NCBI GenBank assembly: GCA_024641245.1
Contig: JAHEDK010000013.1
Location: 1 to 64,000 of the forward strand
Source of the DNA: Actinomycetes bacterium
GTDB taxonomy: Bacteria > Actinomycetota > Acidimicrobiia > Spongiisociales > JAHEDJ01
Length of the DNA: 64,000 nt
Reading direction: 5' to 3'
Shown here: piece after piece, positions 7,739-20,188 of the stretch
How positions within the stretch are numbered: position 1 is the stretch's first letter
Layout: each line of letters starts with the position of its first letter
Notes under the pieces: generated by a model
The model's input: the letters and a program-made list of their open reading frames with translations, nothing else
What the model was told of the DNA's origin: nothing
Databases searched by the model: none
Made by a program: the position numbers and the translations under genes

Positions 7739-8616
7739 CTGCTTCGTGGGTGAGACTCGACGTATACCTCAATGAGGTGCTGAGGCGACACTTTCGTATA
7801 CACCTGAGTGGTGGAGATACTAGCGTGGCCGAGCATCACCTGTACGGTTCGCAGATCGGCCCCTCCTTCTACCATATGTGTGGCTGCCGAATGGCGGAGA
7901 ACATGGGGGGAAACCGCGTTGTCGTCGATACCTGCCCGCCGCGCCGCTTTGCGGACCACACCCCACACCCCTTGCCGGCTCAACCGCCCTCCCCTGGCGT
8001 TGAGGAACACGGCACCGGGATCGGGCCGCCCGCCCAGTACTGCTCGGCGGTCGGGGAGGTACCGCTCGACCGCCTCCACGGCATGACGTCCCAGCGGGAC
8101 TAGGCGCTGCTTACTCCCCTTCCCCGTGACCATAGCCGTCCTGTCCTCCAGGTCGATATCGATCACATTGAGGCCGACGACCTCCGCCACCCTCGAACCC
8201 GAGGCATACATGAATTCGAGCAGGGCGCGATCACGCCTCCCGAGTGCCGTGGTCGTGTCCGGCGCTTCGATGAGCTGCTCAACGAGATCGAAGTCCAACG
8301 CCTTTGGAAGGCGAAGGCCTCCGCGCCGCGCTTCCACCAGCGCGGTCGGATCGTCGGCGGCTGTGCCCTCTGCGACCAGAAAACGGTGAAACCCGCGCAC
8401 CGCTGCCACCTTTCTGGAGATTGTGGCTGATGCCAATCCGCGACGATTGAGGTCAGCTACGAACCCGTCCACCAGGAGGGCCGTCGGTGCTCGTCCTTCG
8501 AGAAAGAGTCCATAGTCGGTGAGATCCCGGCGGTACGCCAGAAGGGTCGCCGGCGCCAGACCACGCTCAACGGCGAGCGATGAGAGGAACTCAGCGACTT
8601 CGGATTCGAGGCTCAT
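7735..8616 (-). CDS. xerD: tyrosine recombinase XerD
   Basis: XerD resolves chromosome dimers at dif together with XerC. The 293-aa protein has an N-terminal SAM-like core-binding domain (about 1-95) and a catalytic domain with the full R-K-H-R-H-Y set: Arg in YASGSRVAEVVGL, GKGSKQRLVPL, HVLRHSAATHM, LGHASISTTQVY with the Tyr nucleophile. The length matches XerC/XerD and not a phage integrase. The syntenic position beside pyrG, NUDIX and scpAB matches M. tuberculosis Rv1701. The start could also be the GTG at 8625. Confidence 0.93.
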   Translation of the reverse strand: MSLESEVAEFLSSLAVERGLAPATLLAYRRDLTDYGLFLEGRAPTALLVDGFVADLNRRGLASATISRKVAAVRGFHRFLVAEGTAADDPTALVEARRGGLRLPKALDFDLVEQLIEAPDTTTALGRRDRALLEFMYASGSRVAEVVGLNVIDIDLEDRTAMVTGKGSKQRLVPLGRHAVEAVERYLPDRRAVLGGRPDPGAVFLNARGGRLSRQGVWGVVRKAARRAGIDDNAVSPHVLRHSAATHMVEGGADLRTVQVMLGHASISTTQVYTKVSPQHLIEVYVESHPRSR

Positions 8617-8635
8617 GCCCTCCACGCCGGGACCA

Positions 8636-9181
8636 CTACGACGCCCACCGCTGCATTCCGTCGAACAGGCCGATCAGCGTCTTGGCGTCTGTGATCGACC
8701 CATCGGCAATCGCCGAACGAACTTCCGCGAAGCTCAGGCGAATGATCTCGGCGTGGCGTTCCTCAATCCCGTCCGGCTGCGCTCCCACCTCCGTCAGATC
8801 GGTGGCGAGAAAGAGGTCGATGCGCTCATCGGAGAACCCCGGGGTCGTGTTGATCGAGCGGAGATGTTCGAGCCGGCCCGGCCGGTAGCCGGTCTCCTCC
8901 TCGCACTCACGGGCGGCCGCCACCTCGGGAGGTTCGTTCTCGACGTCGAGAATTCCTGCGGGTATCTCCAACATCATCGCTCCGAGCGGGGCTCTGAATT
9001 GCCGAACGAAGATGATGTGTCCCCTGTCGATCGGCACGACGGCCACAGCGCCGGGGTGCCGGATGGCGACGCGTTCGAATTCGTCTCCGCTGAGGTCACG
9101 GAATCGATCTATCTCGACGGATAGAAAGGCGACCCGGGCAACGACATGACTCCCGACCAGAGTCGCCGGAAGGGGGTGCAC
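8636..9181 (-). CDS. NUDIX hydrolase, probable ADP-ribose pyrophosphatase
   Basis: The 181-aa protein carries a NUDIX box (EIPAGILDVENEPPEVAA then REC EEETGY, near residues 75-100) in the long form with one extra residue between the Gly and first Glu, as in M. tuberculosis Rv1700, an ADP-ribose diphosphatase at the same position after pyrG. The likely reaction is ADP-ribose to AMP plus ribose 5-phosphate. It starts at a GTG (9181) one base after the pyrG stop, so it is co-transcribed with pyrG. Confidence 0.87.
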   Translation of the reverse strand: MHPLPATLVGSHVVARVAFLSVEIDRFRDLSGDEFERVAIRHPGAVAVVPIDRGHIIFVRQFRAPLGAMMLEIPAGILDVENEPPEVAAARECEEETGYRPGRLEHLRSINTTPGFSDERIDLFLATDLTEVGAQPDGIEERHAEIIRLSFAEVRSAIADGSITDAKTLIGLFDGMQRWAS

Positions 9182-9182
9182 G

Positions 9183-12504
<3,322 letters not shown>

Positions 12505-12508
<4 letters not shown>

Positions 12509-13326
12509 TGCAGTCTGAGTTTCTCCGTGACCAGGCGCGGGTACGAACGGCGGGAGTGGTCGATGAACCTTACGTTCTGCGGTGCCCGGCGGATCACAAT
12601 CTCCTCGCCCTCGGAGGCACTCCCCAACTCATTGCCGTCCACGTTCACGCCGACCGGCCATTCCCTGGTCACAGTGCAACGAAGCTCAGTATCGGCCGGG
12701 AAGACCATGGCGCTGCGGAATAGCGAGTGGTGGGCGACGGGAGTGACGATGATCGACTCGACTCGAGGATGAACGAGTGGCCCCCCCGCAGACAAGTTAT
12801 AGGCGGTCGATCCGGTCGGGGTCGAAAACACGAGGCCATCAGCGTGGTAGGTGAGAAACGGCTCTCCATCGATTGCAACGTCGATCGAGACAAGACGCTG
12901 ACTCATTACTTTCTCGACAACAACGTCGTTGACGCCCACGAGGGACCCGACGCCTGCGATAGATGCCTCGATTGCCATTCGCTCGACCTCGATCCAGTTG
13001 CCGGCGGCCAGCTGGGCAACGATCGAATCGATGTGCTCAGGCTCGACATCGGCCAGGAACCCGATCCGACCGAGGTTCACTCCGAATAGCGGAGCGTCGA
13101 TGGCGAGGGCATGTTGTACGGCCCGCAGAACGGTCCCATCCCCCCCCACGGCCGCGACCACATCCACCGGGTCGACGTCCAGGTCCATCTCTTCGATGCC
13201 CAGATACGCGGCCGCCCGTTCATCGGCCACCACCTCGAGACCTGCGTCCCGGGCGCGGTTTACGAGCGTTCGGGCCACCTCGGCGGCCCGATCGAGCTTG
13301 TGATGCACCACAACGGCGAGTTTCAC
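12505..13326 (-). CDS. nadK: NAD kinase
   Basis: NadK phosphorylates NAD to NADP. The 273-aa protein has the GGDGT motif (AAVGGDGTVLRAVQ, about residue 64), GVNLGRIGFLADV, and the NAD-binding TPTGSTAYNLSAGGPLVHP segment. The length is typical of bacterial PpnK. The GTG start at 13326 overlaps the tlyA stop as GTGA. It sits in the conserved tlyA-nadK-recN unit. Confidence 0.95.
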
Positions 13327-14105
13327 GGTCGCGTCATCTCCTCGATCTCCTGTTCGCTCACGACTCCGGATCCGGGCCGGAGGTGCAAGAAGAACTCACG
13401 ATTTCCCTTTGCCCCGCGAATCGGTGATGGAGTAATCCCGAAAGTACCGAGGCCGACGCCATCGAGACACGCGATCACTTGCCGAATCGCCCGGCTGTGG
13501 CCCTCAGCCTCGCGCACGATACCCCCCTTGCCAACCTCCCCTTTGCCCAACTCGAACTGCGGCTTGACAAGAAGCACGAGGTCGGCACCGTCGGCAGCCA
13601 GATTCGCCAGAGCCCCACCCACTGTGCAAAGGGAGATGAAAGACAGATCCGCGACGATCAGCGCGAATGGACCGCCGAGGTCGGCGACGGCTGCATAGCG
13701 AAGATTGGTCCGATCTTGCACCTCCACACGCGGGTCCTGGCGGATCGACCAGTCCAGCTGACCGTAGCCCACGTCGACCGCGCAAACGCTTTCGGCCCCG
13801 CGCTGGAGGAGGCAGTCCGTGAATCCTCCGGTCGACGCTCCGGCGTCCAGGCAGCGTTTCTCGGTTGGGTCGACGCCGAACGCGTCGAGCGCCGATTCCA
13901 GCTTCAGGCCGCCGCGCGATACGTATCTGCTCGATCCTCCGTCGTCTACCTCGATGGGGTCATCGGTACCGACCAGAGAAGCCGCTTTGGGAGTGGAAAC
14001 GCCGCGAACGAGGACGCGCCCTTCTTCAATGGCACGCTGCGCTTCCGATCTACTCGCAACCATTCCGCGCCGGAGCATCTCCTGGTCGAGACGGCGACGA
14101 GTCAG
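13323..14105 (-). CDS. tlyA: TlyA-family rRNA 2'-O-methyltransferase, apparent CTG start
   Basis: TlyA methylates 16S and 23S rRNA ribose 2'-OH groups and is needed for capreomycin sensitivity in mycobacteria. An N-terminal S4 domain is followed by an FtsJ-like Rossmann fold (CLDAGASTGGFTDCLLQRGA SAM motif, IVADLSFISL, LVLLVKPQFELGKGEVG). The first ATG (14078) cuts into the S4 domain and has AGGAG directly abutting it. In-frame CTG at 14105 has GGAGGG 7 nt upstream, overlaps the previous stop as CTGA and restores the usual N-terminus (TRRRLDQEMLRRGM). I therefore use 14105; the ATG form would be 251 aa rather than 260. Confidence 0.88.
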   Translation of the reverse strand: MTRRRLDQEMLRRGMVASRSEAQRAIEEGRVLVRGVSTPKAASLVGTDDPIEVDDGGSSRYVSRGGLKLESALDAFGVDPTEKRCLDAGASTGGFTDCLLQRGAESVCAVDVGYGQLDWSIRQDPRVEVQDRTNLRYAAVADLGGPFALIVADLSFISLCTVGGALANLAADGADLVLLVKPQFELGKGEVGKGGIVREAEGHSRAIRQVIACLDGVGLGTFGITPSPIRGAKGNREFFLHLRPGSGVVSEQEIEEMTRP

Positions 14106-14236
14106 CCCGAACCCTCCCGCTCCGGGTCGAGCATGTGGGCCAGGGTATCGGCGAGTGAGTCGGCCAGTTCAGCGGCATCGGACGGGTCGGCCTGTTCGAG
14201 GTCCTCGATGATTTTCACGATCGACGTATGATCCAT
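14102..14236 (-). CDS. 44-aa acidic protein upstream of tlyA
   Basis: The 45-codon ORF starts at ATG 14236 and encodes a helical acidic peptide (MDHTSIVKIIEDLEQADPSD at the start, AELADSLADTLAHML later). It ends in the CTGA overlap with tlyA. M. tuberculosis has a similarly short conserved hypothetical, Rv1693, at this exact place between the HAD phosphatase and tlyA, which supports it being a real gene. GATAAT ends 6 nt before the ATG, so the operon may begin as a leaderless transcript. Function is unknown. Confidence 0.6.
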   Translation of the reverse strand: MDHTSIVKIIEDLEQADPSDAAELADSLADTLAHMLDPEREGSG

Positions 14237-14284
14237 GAGTCCATTATCGCCCGTCTTCCCTGGATCCCACGCTTTTCAGACACA

Positions 14285-15046
14285 ATGATTCCACTTCGCG
14301 ACACCAATCCCACCGTCATCAGACCCTTCGTCAACTGGATGATCATCGCCGGTGCCGTCTCGGTGTTCTTCATGCTTCAACCACAGACCGAGCCTGCCGG
14401 CACCGTCTTCGCTTTCGAGTGGGCGGCGATCCCATGCGAATTGACGACGATGGACCCCCTGGACATTCAGGAACTCGAGAAGGCGACTTGTCTATCGTCC
14501 GACGAAGCCGGATCCGACCTCTTCCCTGAGAAGTCGGTCTTGCTGGGAGTCCTGGTGTCCATGTTTCTCCATGGAGGACTCGGGCACCTCATTGGGAATA
14601 TGTGGATGCTCTGGATCTTCGGTAACAACGCCGAAGAGGCGTTCGGGTCCGGCGGATACCTCCTCTTCTACTTGCTGTCTGGTGTCGCGGCGACCGCCGG
14701 GTATGTGCTCATCAACCCCGCCAGCACCGTGCCGTTAGTGGGTGCATCCGGCGCGATCGCCGGCGTTATGGGGGCGTACCTCGTGCTGTTCCCGCGGGCA
14801 CAAGTGGTCTCGCTGGTGCCGTTCTTCTTCTTCATCCCTTTCAACGTCCCGGCCGGGATCTACCTCATAGTCTGGTTCGCCGGACAGTTCGCTATCTCCG
14901 GCGAGGCCGGTCAGATCGCCTGGGAAGCCCATGTGGTCGGCTTCGTGTTTGGTGTGGCGGTCGCCCTGCTGCTCCGTCGCCGGCTCCTGCGACGAGTTGC
15001 GCGGCTGCAGAGATTGGCGGTTCCGCGCCGGATCAGGAGACGTTGA
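14285..15046 (+). CDS. rhomboid-family intramembrane serine protease
   Basis: The 253-aa polytopic membrane protein has the rhomboid signature: FLHGGLGHLIGNMWMLW (His, Asn), VGASGAIAGVMGAYL with catalytic Ser, and AHVVGFVFG with catalytic His in a later helix. There are about six transmembrane segments. The ATG at 14285 (MIPLRDTNPT) is the classic rhomboid beginning; the longer ORF from 14228 would overlap the divergent 44-aa gene. Its 3' end overlaps the convergent HAD gene by 14 nt. Substrates are unknown. Confidence 0.9.
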   Translation: MIPLRDTNPTVIRPFVNWMIIAGAVSVFFMLQPQTEPAGTVFAFEWAAIPCELTTMDPLDIQELEKATCLSSDEAGSDLFPEKSVLLGVLVSMFLHGGLGHLIGNMWMLWIFGNNAEEAFGSGGYLLFYLLSGVAATAGYVLINPASTVPLVGASGAIAGVMGAYLVLFPRAQVVSLVPFFFFIPFNVPAGIYLIVWFAGQFAISGEAGQIAWEAHVVGFVFGVAVALLLRRRLLRRVARLQRLAVPRRIRRR

Positions 15047-15818
15047 GCGCCGATGGTAGGTCTGCGAGGGTCGAAACCACCAGATCGGCGTCAATCGCGG
15101 TCGCATCTGTAGGAATGGTGATCCCGGACAACGTCAGCACCGTCGACCATCCGGCCCGACGGCCCAACTCGAGATCTGTCTCCGGACGATCGCCCACGGC
15201 GAACACGGGTCCGGCCACCAGTTTGGCCGCGATGAGACTTCGCATGGGCTCGAACGGCTTGCCGGCCGGTTCAGCCGTCCTACCGGACGACGCTTCGAGC
15301 GCGGCAACCATCGACCCGGCTCCCGGCCACAAGTCGTTGCCTGAGGCGGGAAACGTGTTGTCCAGGTTGCTGGCGATGAACCGGGCTCCGCCGAGGAGAG
15401 CGAAGGTTGCCTCCCTGAGCCGGTCATACGTGAGATCCCGATCGAAGCCCACGACAACAGCCGTCGCGGTCCTCCCCTCTTCCACAACTTCGTGACCTGC
15501 ATCGAGCATGGCCCTGCGGAGCCCTTCACCGCCGACGATGTAGACGCGCTGGCGGCCTGCTCCCAGGAGCGCGGCAGCCGCTTCGGCCGAGGTCACCACC
15601 TGGTCGGGCTTGACCCCGTATCCCGACAAGCGCGCGATCTTCTCTGCCACCTGGTCATTCGTCTTCGAGGAGTTGTTCGTGGCGAAGATGATGTTGTAGC
15701 CGGCGCGGTCGAGCTTGCAAAGCGCCTCACCGGCGCCGGGAATCACTGTCTCTCCCCGGTAAACGACCCCGTCCAGATCGCAAACCAGGTTGCCGACTCC
15801 GCGGGTTGGGTCGCTCAT
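15033..15818 (-). CDS. HAD-IIA family phosphatase
   Basis: The 261-aa protein is a NagD-like HAD phosphatase: motif I LVCDLDGVVYRGE (Asp nucleophile), motif II FATNNSSKT, a C2 cap, and motif IV AVGDRPETDLELGRRAGW. M. tuberculosis Rv1692, a glycerol 3-phosphate phosphatase, occupies the same place two genes before tlyA, so glycerol 3-phosphate is a plausible substrate; phosphoglycolate is the alternative. Here a rhomboid gene is inserted in reverse orientation between it and the tlyA unit. Confidence 0.87.
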   Translation of the reverse strand: MSDPTRGVGNLVCDLDGVVYRGETVIPGAGEALCKLDRAGYNIIFATNNSSKTNDQVAEKIARLSGYGVKPDQVVTSAEAAAALLGAGRQRVYIVGGEGLRRAMLDAGHEVVEEGRTATAVVVGFDRDLTYDRLREATFALLGGARFIASNLDNTFPASGNDLWPGAGSMVAALEASSGRTAEPAGKPFEPMRSLIAAKLVAGPVFAVGDRPETDLELGRRAGWSTVLTLSGITIPTDATAIDADLVVSTLADLPSALNVS

Positions 15819-15957
15819 CGTTCCTGCAGACCATCACTTGGCACCCAGGAAAACTACCAGGGCGGCATCGGACATCCGATGCAGACTCACGACGTAGTGT
15901 TGTCGCAGTGGAGTCGGGTCAGAGCATCGACTCCGACCCCCGGCCGGGTGAGGCACG

Positions 15958-17235
15958 ATGGAAGTGACAACTGTGATCCGATGGCTGGCAGGCGGCCTGA
16001 TCGCCGCTAGATGGATGGCCTCGATGTGGTTGTTCCTCCTCAACCGTCGACACGTGCTGGCTCACGCAAACGCAATACCAACGGCGTTTGCCGGAATCAT
16101 CGACGAGTCAACCTACGGGCGGTCGGTGAGCTACACCCTGGCGAGGAACCGATTCAGCCAGATCGTGGAAACGTACACGTCGCTCGTTCTGCTGGCAGTG
16201 CTGTTCAGCGGTGTTCTGCCATGGGGGTACGAACTGGCGCTGCGCCGAACCGGCACCACGTCCTGGGCAATGGCCCTGTTCCTCATTTCTGTGGGACTGG
16301 GAATGGGCCTATCGGGTGTGCCGCTCGGATGGATCGCCCGGTTCAGGCTGGAAGATCGATTCGGCTTCAACACCAGTACACAGAGGACGTGGTGGCTCGA
16401 TCTGGTCAAAGGGACGCTTCTGGCAGTTGCCTTGGGATATCCCCTGCTTGTTGCGATCCTCCGGATCGTGGAGTGGTCAGGCGCCTCATGGTGGTTGTGG
16501 GTATGGGCAACGATGATGGCGTTCCAACTGACGATCACCGTACTGGCGCCTGTTCTCATCCTGCCGCTGTTCAACAAGCTGACTCCGTTGCCGGAGGGAA
16601 GCCTCAGGGACCGCCTGACGGCTCTCGCCGCGGAGACGCGCTTCGAAGCTCGGAGCATTCAGGTTATGGACGGCAGTCGGCGTTCGCGCCACTCGAACGC
16701 CTTCTTCACGGGTTTCGGCCGCTTCCGGAAGATCGTGCTGTTCGACACGTTGATCGAACAAATGGAAGAAACGGAACTGGAAGCGGTGCTTGCCCACGAG
16801 ATCGGGCATTCCAAGCGAAGGCACGTTCACAAACTCCTGGCCGGCTCGGCGGCGGGATCACTCGCCGGCCTGTGGATGATTGCAAGACTGGGAATGGAGC
16901 CGGCATTCGTGGAGGCGTTCGGGTTCTCGTCACCGGCCCTGACGACCGGGTTCACCGGACCGGGCGTGGCGTCGGTGCTGTTGTTGTTCGGTCTGCTCTC
17001 GGGAGTGCTGACCTTCTGGCTGAACCCGCTCATCCACTGGACGTCGCGTCGATACGAATACGAAGCTGATTCATTCGCAAAAGAGGTCATGGATGACCCC
17101 CAACCGATGATCGGCGCGTTGCGAAGACTCAACGAAGAGAACCTGAGCAATCTGACTCCACATCCCCTCTACAGCAAGTTCCACTATTCACATCCGACCT
17201 TGGTGGAACGAGAGGCTGCTCTGCGGGCACCGTAG
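15958..17235 (+). CDS. M48 family zinc metalloprotease (CAAX protease-like)
   Basis: The 425-aa membrane protease combines an N-terminal multi-span region of the CAAX-prenyl-protease type (about 1-190) with an M48 domain containing LAHEIGHSKRRHVHKL (HExxH zinc motif, near residue 280) and EYEADSFAKE (third zinc ligand Glu) near residue 365. Ste24-like enzymes in bacteria have no prenylated substrates known; a role in membrane-protein quality control, like HtpX, is inferred. The start is ATG 15958 preceded by GTGAGG. It converges on the M20 peptidase gene. Confidence 0.88.
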   Translation: MEVTTVIRWLAGGLIAARWMASMWLFLLNRRHVLAHANAIPTAFAGIIDESTYGRSVSYTLARNRFSQIVETYTSLVLLAVLFSGVLPWGYELALRRTGTTSWAMALFLISVGLGMGLSGVPLGWIARFRLEDRFGFNTSTQRTWWLDLVKGTLLAVALGYPLLVAILRIVEWSGASWWLWVWATMMAFQLTITVLAPVLILPLFNKLTPLPEGSLRDRLTALAAETRFEARSIQVMDGSRRSRHSNAFFTGFGRFRKIVLFDTLIEQMEETELEAVLAHEIGHSKRRHVHKLLAGSAAGSLAGLWMIARLGMEPAFVEAFGFSSPALTTGFTGPGVASVLLLFGLLSGVLTFWLNPLIHWTSRRYEYEADSFAKEVMDDPQPMIGALRRLNEENLSNLTPHPLYSKFHYSHPTLVEREAALRAP

Positions 17236-17251
17236 TTGTAGTCGGGCGGAG

Positions 17252-18586
17252 TCAGACCCGCGCGAAGAAACCCTCCACGATTTCATCGAGCAGGCTGTAG
17301 GTACGGTGCAGGGACTCCACGCTCACCCGCTCATTCCTCCCATGGAACATGCCGAGAAACTCCGGGAACTCGATGCGATCGTCGTACCAGCCGACGCCGT
17401 ACCCCACCGCTCCTCTTTCGCGAAAGAACCGGAGATCGGTGGTCACCGGAGTCAAGGTCGGCACCACCCGGCGTGAGCCGGCCAACCGACCGAACGCGTC
17501 GACAATCGCCTCCCACAACGGCCCGCTCGGCGCACTCGACGAGGCTTCGTGATCCATCACCGGAGCGACTGCGATCCGATCCCGATCGGCGCCGAGGACC
17601 TTGGCGAGGTGATCGTCGACCGTCGATCCATCCTGGCCGGGCAGTGCCCGGAAGTCGACTTCGGCGCGACCACCTTCCGGGATTACGTTGCTCTTCACTC
17701 CGGACTGCAACACGTTCGGGCTGACCGTGAGATGCGTGCACGCGTGCACAAACCTGGCCAGCCCCATCGACTCGGCCGCCAGGTCTTCCACCACCTGATC
17801 GATGCGTTCGGGATCCAGCCAGGCAGTCGCTTTCTCGTCTGGCAACCCCAATCCGTCCACGAACTCCCGCCACTCATCGGAGATACCGACCGGCGCGGGC
17901 GCCTCGGCCAACCCCGCCATTGCCCTCGCCAGCGGCACCAGGGCGTTGTCGGTTCCGTACGGCTGACTGCCGTGACCCGGGGTGCCGGTCGACTCGAGCG
18001 TTCGCCAGAATGGGCCTTTCTCGCCGACGTTCACCGGAAATACCGGGGTATCGGTCAGTCGCATCGCCGGATAGGCCACTTCGTTCAGTACGTACTCGCA
18101 GGCAATCTCGGCCCAGTGATGTTCTGCCAGGAACTGCGCACCGAACTTCGCTCCCGCTTCCTCATCGGCGACGGCGAGAAAGAGGAGGTCTCCTGCAGGC
18201 TGCGGAGCTTCGCCGGACAGGTATCGATTGAAGACGGCCGCCATGGCGGCCGTCACGTTCAGCATGTCGACGGCTCCGCGGCCCCAGACGAACCCGTCAT
18301 GGACTCGACCGCCGAACGGATCATGGTCCCACCCTGTCCGATCGGCCGGCACGACATCGAGGTGACCCAGAAGCATCAGCCTCGGCGCAGATGGATCGCT
18401 CCCCTGTACCCGGTACAGGACACTCTGACGGCCGGGGTGGGGTTCGAAAACCGTACCGGTCTCCCCGAAGAACTCGGCCAGCGTCTCAACCGACCGGTGC
18501 TCGTAGCCGCTCTCAGGAGTACCGTCGTTGACACACCGATTGCGAATGAGCACCCCGAGCAGGTCGGCCAGAACCTCGCTATCCAT
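17252..18586 (-). CDS. M20 family metallopeptidase
   Basis: The 444-aa enzyme has the ArgE/DapE/CPG2 metal-binding pattern: LLGHLDVVPADRTGWDHDPF (His and Asp ligands), RGAVDMLNVTAAMAA, AVADEEAGAKFGAQFLAEHH with the catalytic Glu pair, a dimerisation domain in the middle, and a final His in LGMFHGRNERVS. The substrate, an N-acyl amino acid or dipeptide, cannot be specified. The start at 18586 is chosen for its AGGAGG and the TGATG overlap with the upstream NUDIX gene. Confidence 0.9.
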   Translation of the reverse strand: MDSEVLADLLGVLIRNRCVNDGTPESGYEHRSVETLAEFFGETGTVFEPHPGRQSVLYRVQGSDPSAPRLMLLGHLDVVPADRTGWDHDPFGGRVHDGFVWGRGAVDMLNVTAAMAAVFNRYLSGEAPQPAGDLLFLAVADEEAGAKFGAQFLAEHHWAEIACEYVLNEVAYPAMRLTDTPVFPVNVGEKGPFWRTLESTGTPGHGSQPYGTDNALVPLARAMAGLAEAPAPVGISDEWREFVDGLGLPDEKATAWLDPERIDQVVEDLAAESMGLARFVHACTHLTVSPNVLQSGVKSNVIPEGGRAEVDFRALPGQDGSTVDDHLAKVLGADRDRIAVAPVMDHEASSSAPSGPLWEAIVDAFGRLAGSRRVVPTLTPVTTDLRFFRERGAVGYGVGWYDDRIEFPEFLGMFHGRNERVSVESLHRTYSLLDEIVEGFFARV

Positions 18587-18993
18587 CAACGCCTCCTGAG
18601 CAGGTCGATCAGCTCGTGCATAGAGGAGGTAACGGGAAGGTCGGAAACCTCGTTCAACCCGACCCATGCCGCGTCCGCCGCGTCGTCTCCAGGAGTCAGC
18701 GTCCCGCCGACGACCACCGCTTCGAAATCCATCAAGATGAAGTGCCAGTCGGGCCCGATGGTCTGCCCGCTCCAGATCAGCTCGCCGACCTCAACGACGA
18801 GGCCGGTTTCTTCATGCACTTCACGGACGACCGCCTCCTCGAGTCGCTCACCCCAGCGAACCTTGCCGCCGGGAACGGCCCATTCACCGGCCCTGGGAGG
18901 CCTGCCACGTTCGACCATCAACAGGGCGCCGTCGCGTACGATCACTGCTCCGACACCCACCCGGGGAAACCGGGTCGGATCGTCTCCGGTCAC
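18586..18993 (-). CDS. NUDIX hydrolase, MutT-like
   Basis: The 135-aa protein has a clear NUDIX box, VPGGKVRWGERLEEAVVRE then VHEETGL (about residues 36-60). Its small size and sequence resemble MutT/NudA-type (deoxy)nucleoside triphosphate pyrophosphatases, so sanitising oxidised nucleotides is possible but unproven. It overlaps the GNAT gene upstream by 4 nt and the M20 gene downstream by 1 nt, so the three are translated from one message. Confidence 0.85.
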   Translation of the reverse strand: MTGDDPTRFPRVGVGAVIVRDGALLMVERGRPPRAGEWAVPGGKVRWGERLEEAVVREVHEETGLVVEVGELIWSGQTIGPDWHFILMDFEAVVVGGTLTPGDDAADAAWVGLNEVSDLPVTSSMHELIDLLRRR

Positions 18994-19460
18994 CGCTTTC
19001 TCCGATGCATGATGATGGAGCGGGCGGAGAAGCCGGAGCGCTCGAAGAAGTTCTTGGCGAGGCGGTGGCCCGGCAGGACCGGGGCGTCGAATCGTTCCGC
19101 ACCAAGGGCGAACAGGTCTGCCAGCGCAACGTCGAGCATGGCCTCGGCAATGCCGACCTCGCGGGCTTCGAGTTCGGTGAAGATGAGATCGATCACGCCG
19201 ACCTCCTCGCCGCCTGCCTGTGCGAGAAGCGGCCGGAGTCGAGAAATCAGAAAGCCGAACGGGACCTCGTCGATCGTTCCGAGATACACGTGGTGCCCGG
19301 CAGAATCCACGCGGGCCCTGAGCGATTCTTCAATTGGCTCATCGAGGCCGTCGGCGACGGGCCACATCCCGTGGAGCTCGACCATCTCCTGCTCGAGACG
19401 GCGGTACATACGGACGAGTTCGGGAAGGTCGGTCGGTTTGGCCCTACGTACGGTGATCAC
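18990..19460 (-). CDS. GNAT family N-acetyltransferase
   Basis: The 156-aa protein has the GNAT fold: ITVRRAKPTDLPELVRMYRR at the N-terminus, a central beta strand HVYLGTIDEVPFGFLIS, and an acetyl-CoA loop region with LEAREVGIAEAMLDVAL, ending with the usual NFFERSGFSARS. The pyrophosphate loop lacks the full Q/RxxGxG/A, so cofactor binding is less certain. The GTG at 19460 overlaps the mannosyltransferase stop as GTGA and is preferred over the longer ORF to 19517. Confidence 0.82.
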   Translation of the reverse strand: MITVRRAKPTDLPELVRMYRRLEQEMVELHGMWPVADGLDEPIEESLRARVDSAGHHVYLGTIDEVPFGFLISRLRPLLAQAGGEEVGVIDLIFTELEAREVGIAEAMLDVALADLFALGAERFDAPVLPGHRLAKNFFERSGFSARSIIMHRRKR

Positions 19461-20188
19461 CCGGGCGAGCGTAGTCGACCGAAACGCCGGGACACTGCCC
19501 AACGTGTCACGAGCCACATAGCCTCGGCCACGATTGCGTTACTCATCTTGGATGTACCGAGTTTCCGGTCTCGAAACGAGATTGGTACTTCCTCGATCCG
19601 GCACCCTTCATCTGCGGCCCGCATTGCCAACTCGACCTGGAAGGCGTAGCCCGATGCGCCGCAGGTTTCGGCGTGGAGCCGGCGGAGACAATCCGCCCGG
19701 TAGGCGCGGAATCCACCGGTGGCGTCGTGCGTGGACAGGCCGAGGGCAACTCGCGCGTAGAGGTTGCCGCCCTTCGACAGAAGCCTCCGGTGCCACGGCC
19801 AGTCGGGAGTTGATCCACCCGGCACGTACCGGCTCCCGAGCGCCAGGTCGGCGCCACCCTCGATGGCCTCGATCAAGCGCGGTAGGTCGTTCGGATCATG
19901 GGAGAAGTCGGCATCCATCTCGCACACGACCGCTGCCCCTTTTCCCAGGGCTACATCAAAACCTTCCGAGTAGGCCGGTCCCAGCCCCTGTTTTGCCGGG
20001 CGGTGGACGACGTCCATCAACGCGTGTCGAGAAGCAAGCTCGTCGGCAAGTGGTCCGGTCCCATCGGGCGAACCGTCGTCAACGATCAGCAGCCGATATC
20101 CGTGCTCGAGCACTGCGGTCGCCAGATCAGGAAGGTTCTCTCGTTCGTTGTAGGTGGGGACTACGACCGTGACAAGGTCATGACGCAC
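19457..20188 (-). CDS. polyprenol monophosphomannose synthase-like GT2
   Basis: The 243-aa GT2 enzyme resembles dolichol-phosphate mannosyltransferase (Ppm1/DPM1). It shows VVVPTYNERENLPDLA, LIVDDGSPDGTGPLADELA, the metal-binding VCEMDADFSHDP and LGSRYVPGGSTPDWPWHRRL, then THDATGGFRAYR. It would transfer mannose from GDP-mannose to polyprenyl phosphate at the inner membrane face, feeding glycosyltransferases such as the GT87 protein encoded at 47771-48892. There is no C-terminal transmembrane domain. The start is a GTG overlapping the DUF4193 stop by 11 nt. Confidence 0.88.
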   Translation of the reverse strand: MRHDLVTVVVPTYNERENLPDLATAVLEHGYRLLIVDDGSPDGTGPLADELASRHALMDVVHRPAKQGLGPAYSEGFDVALGKGAAVVCEMDADFSHDPNDLPRLIEAIEGGADLALGSRYVPGGSTPDWPWHRRLLSKGGNLYARVALGLSTHDATGGFRAYRADCLRRLHAETCGASGYAFQVELAMRAADEGCRIEEVPISFRDRKLGTSKMSNAIVAEAMWLVTRWAVSRRFGRLRSPG

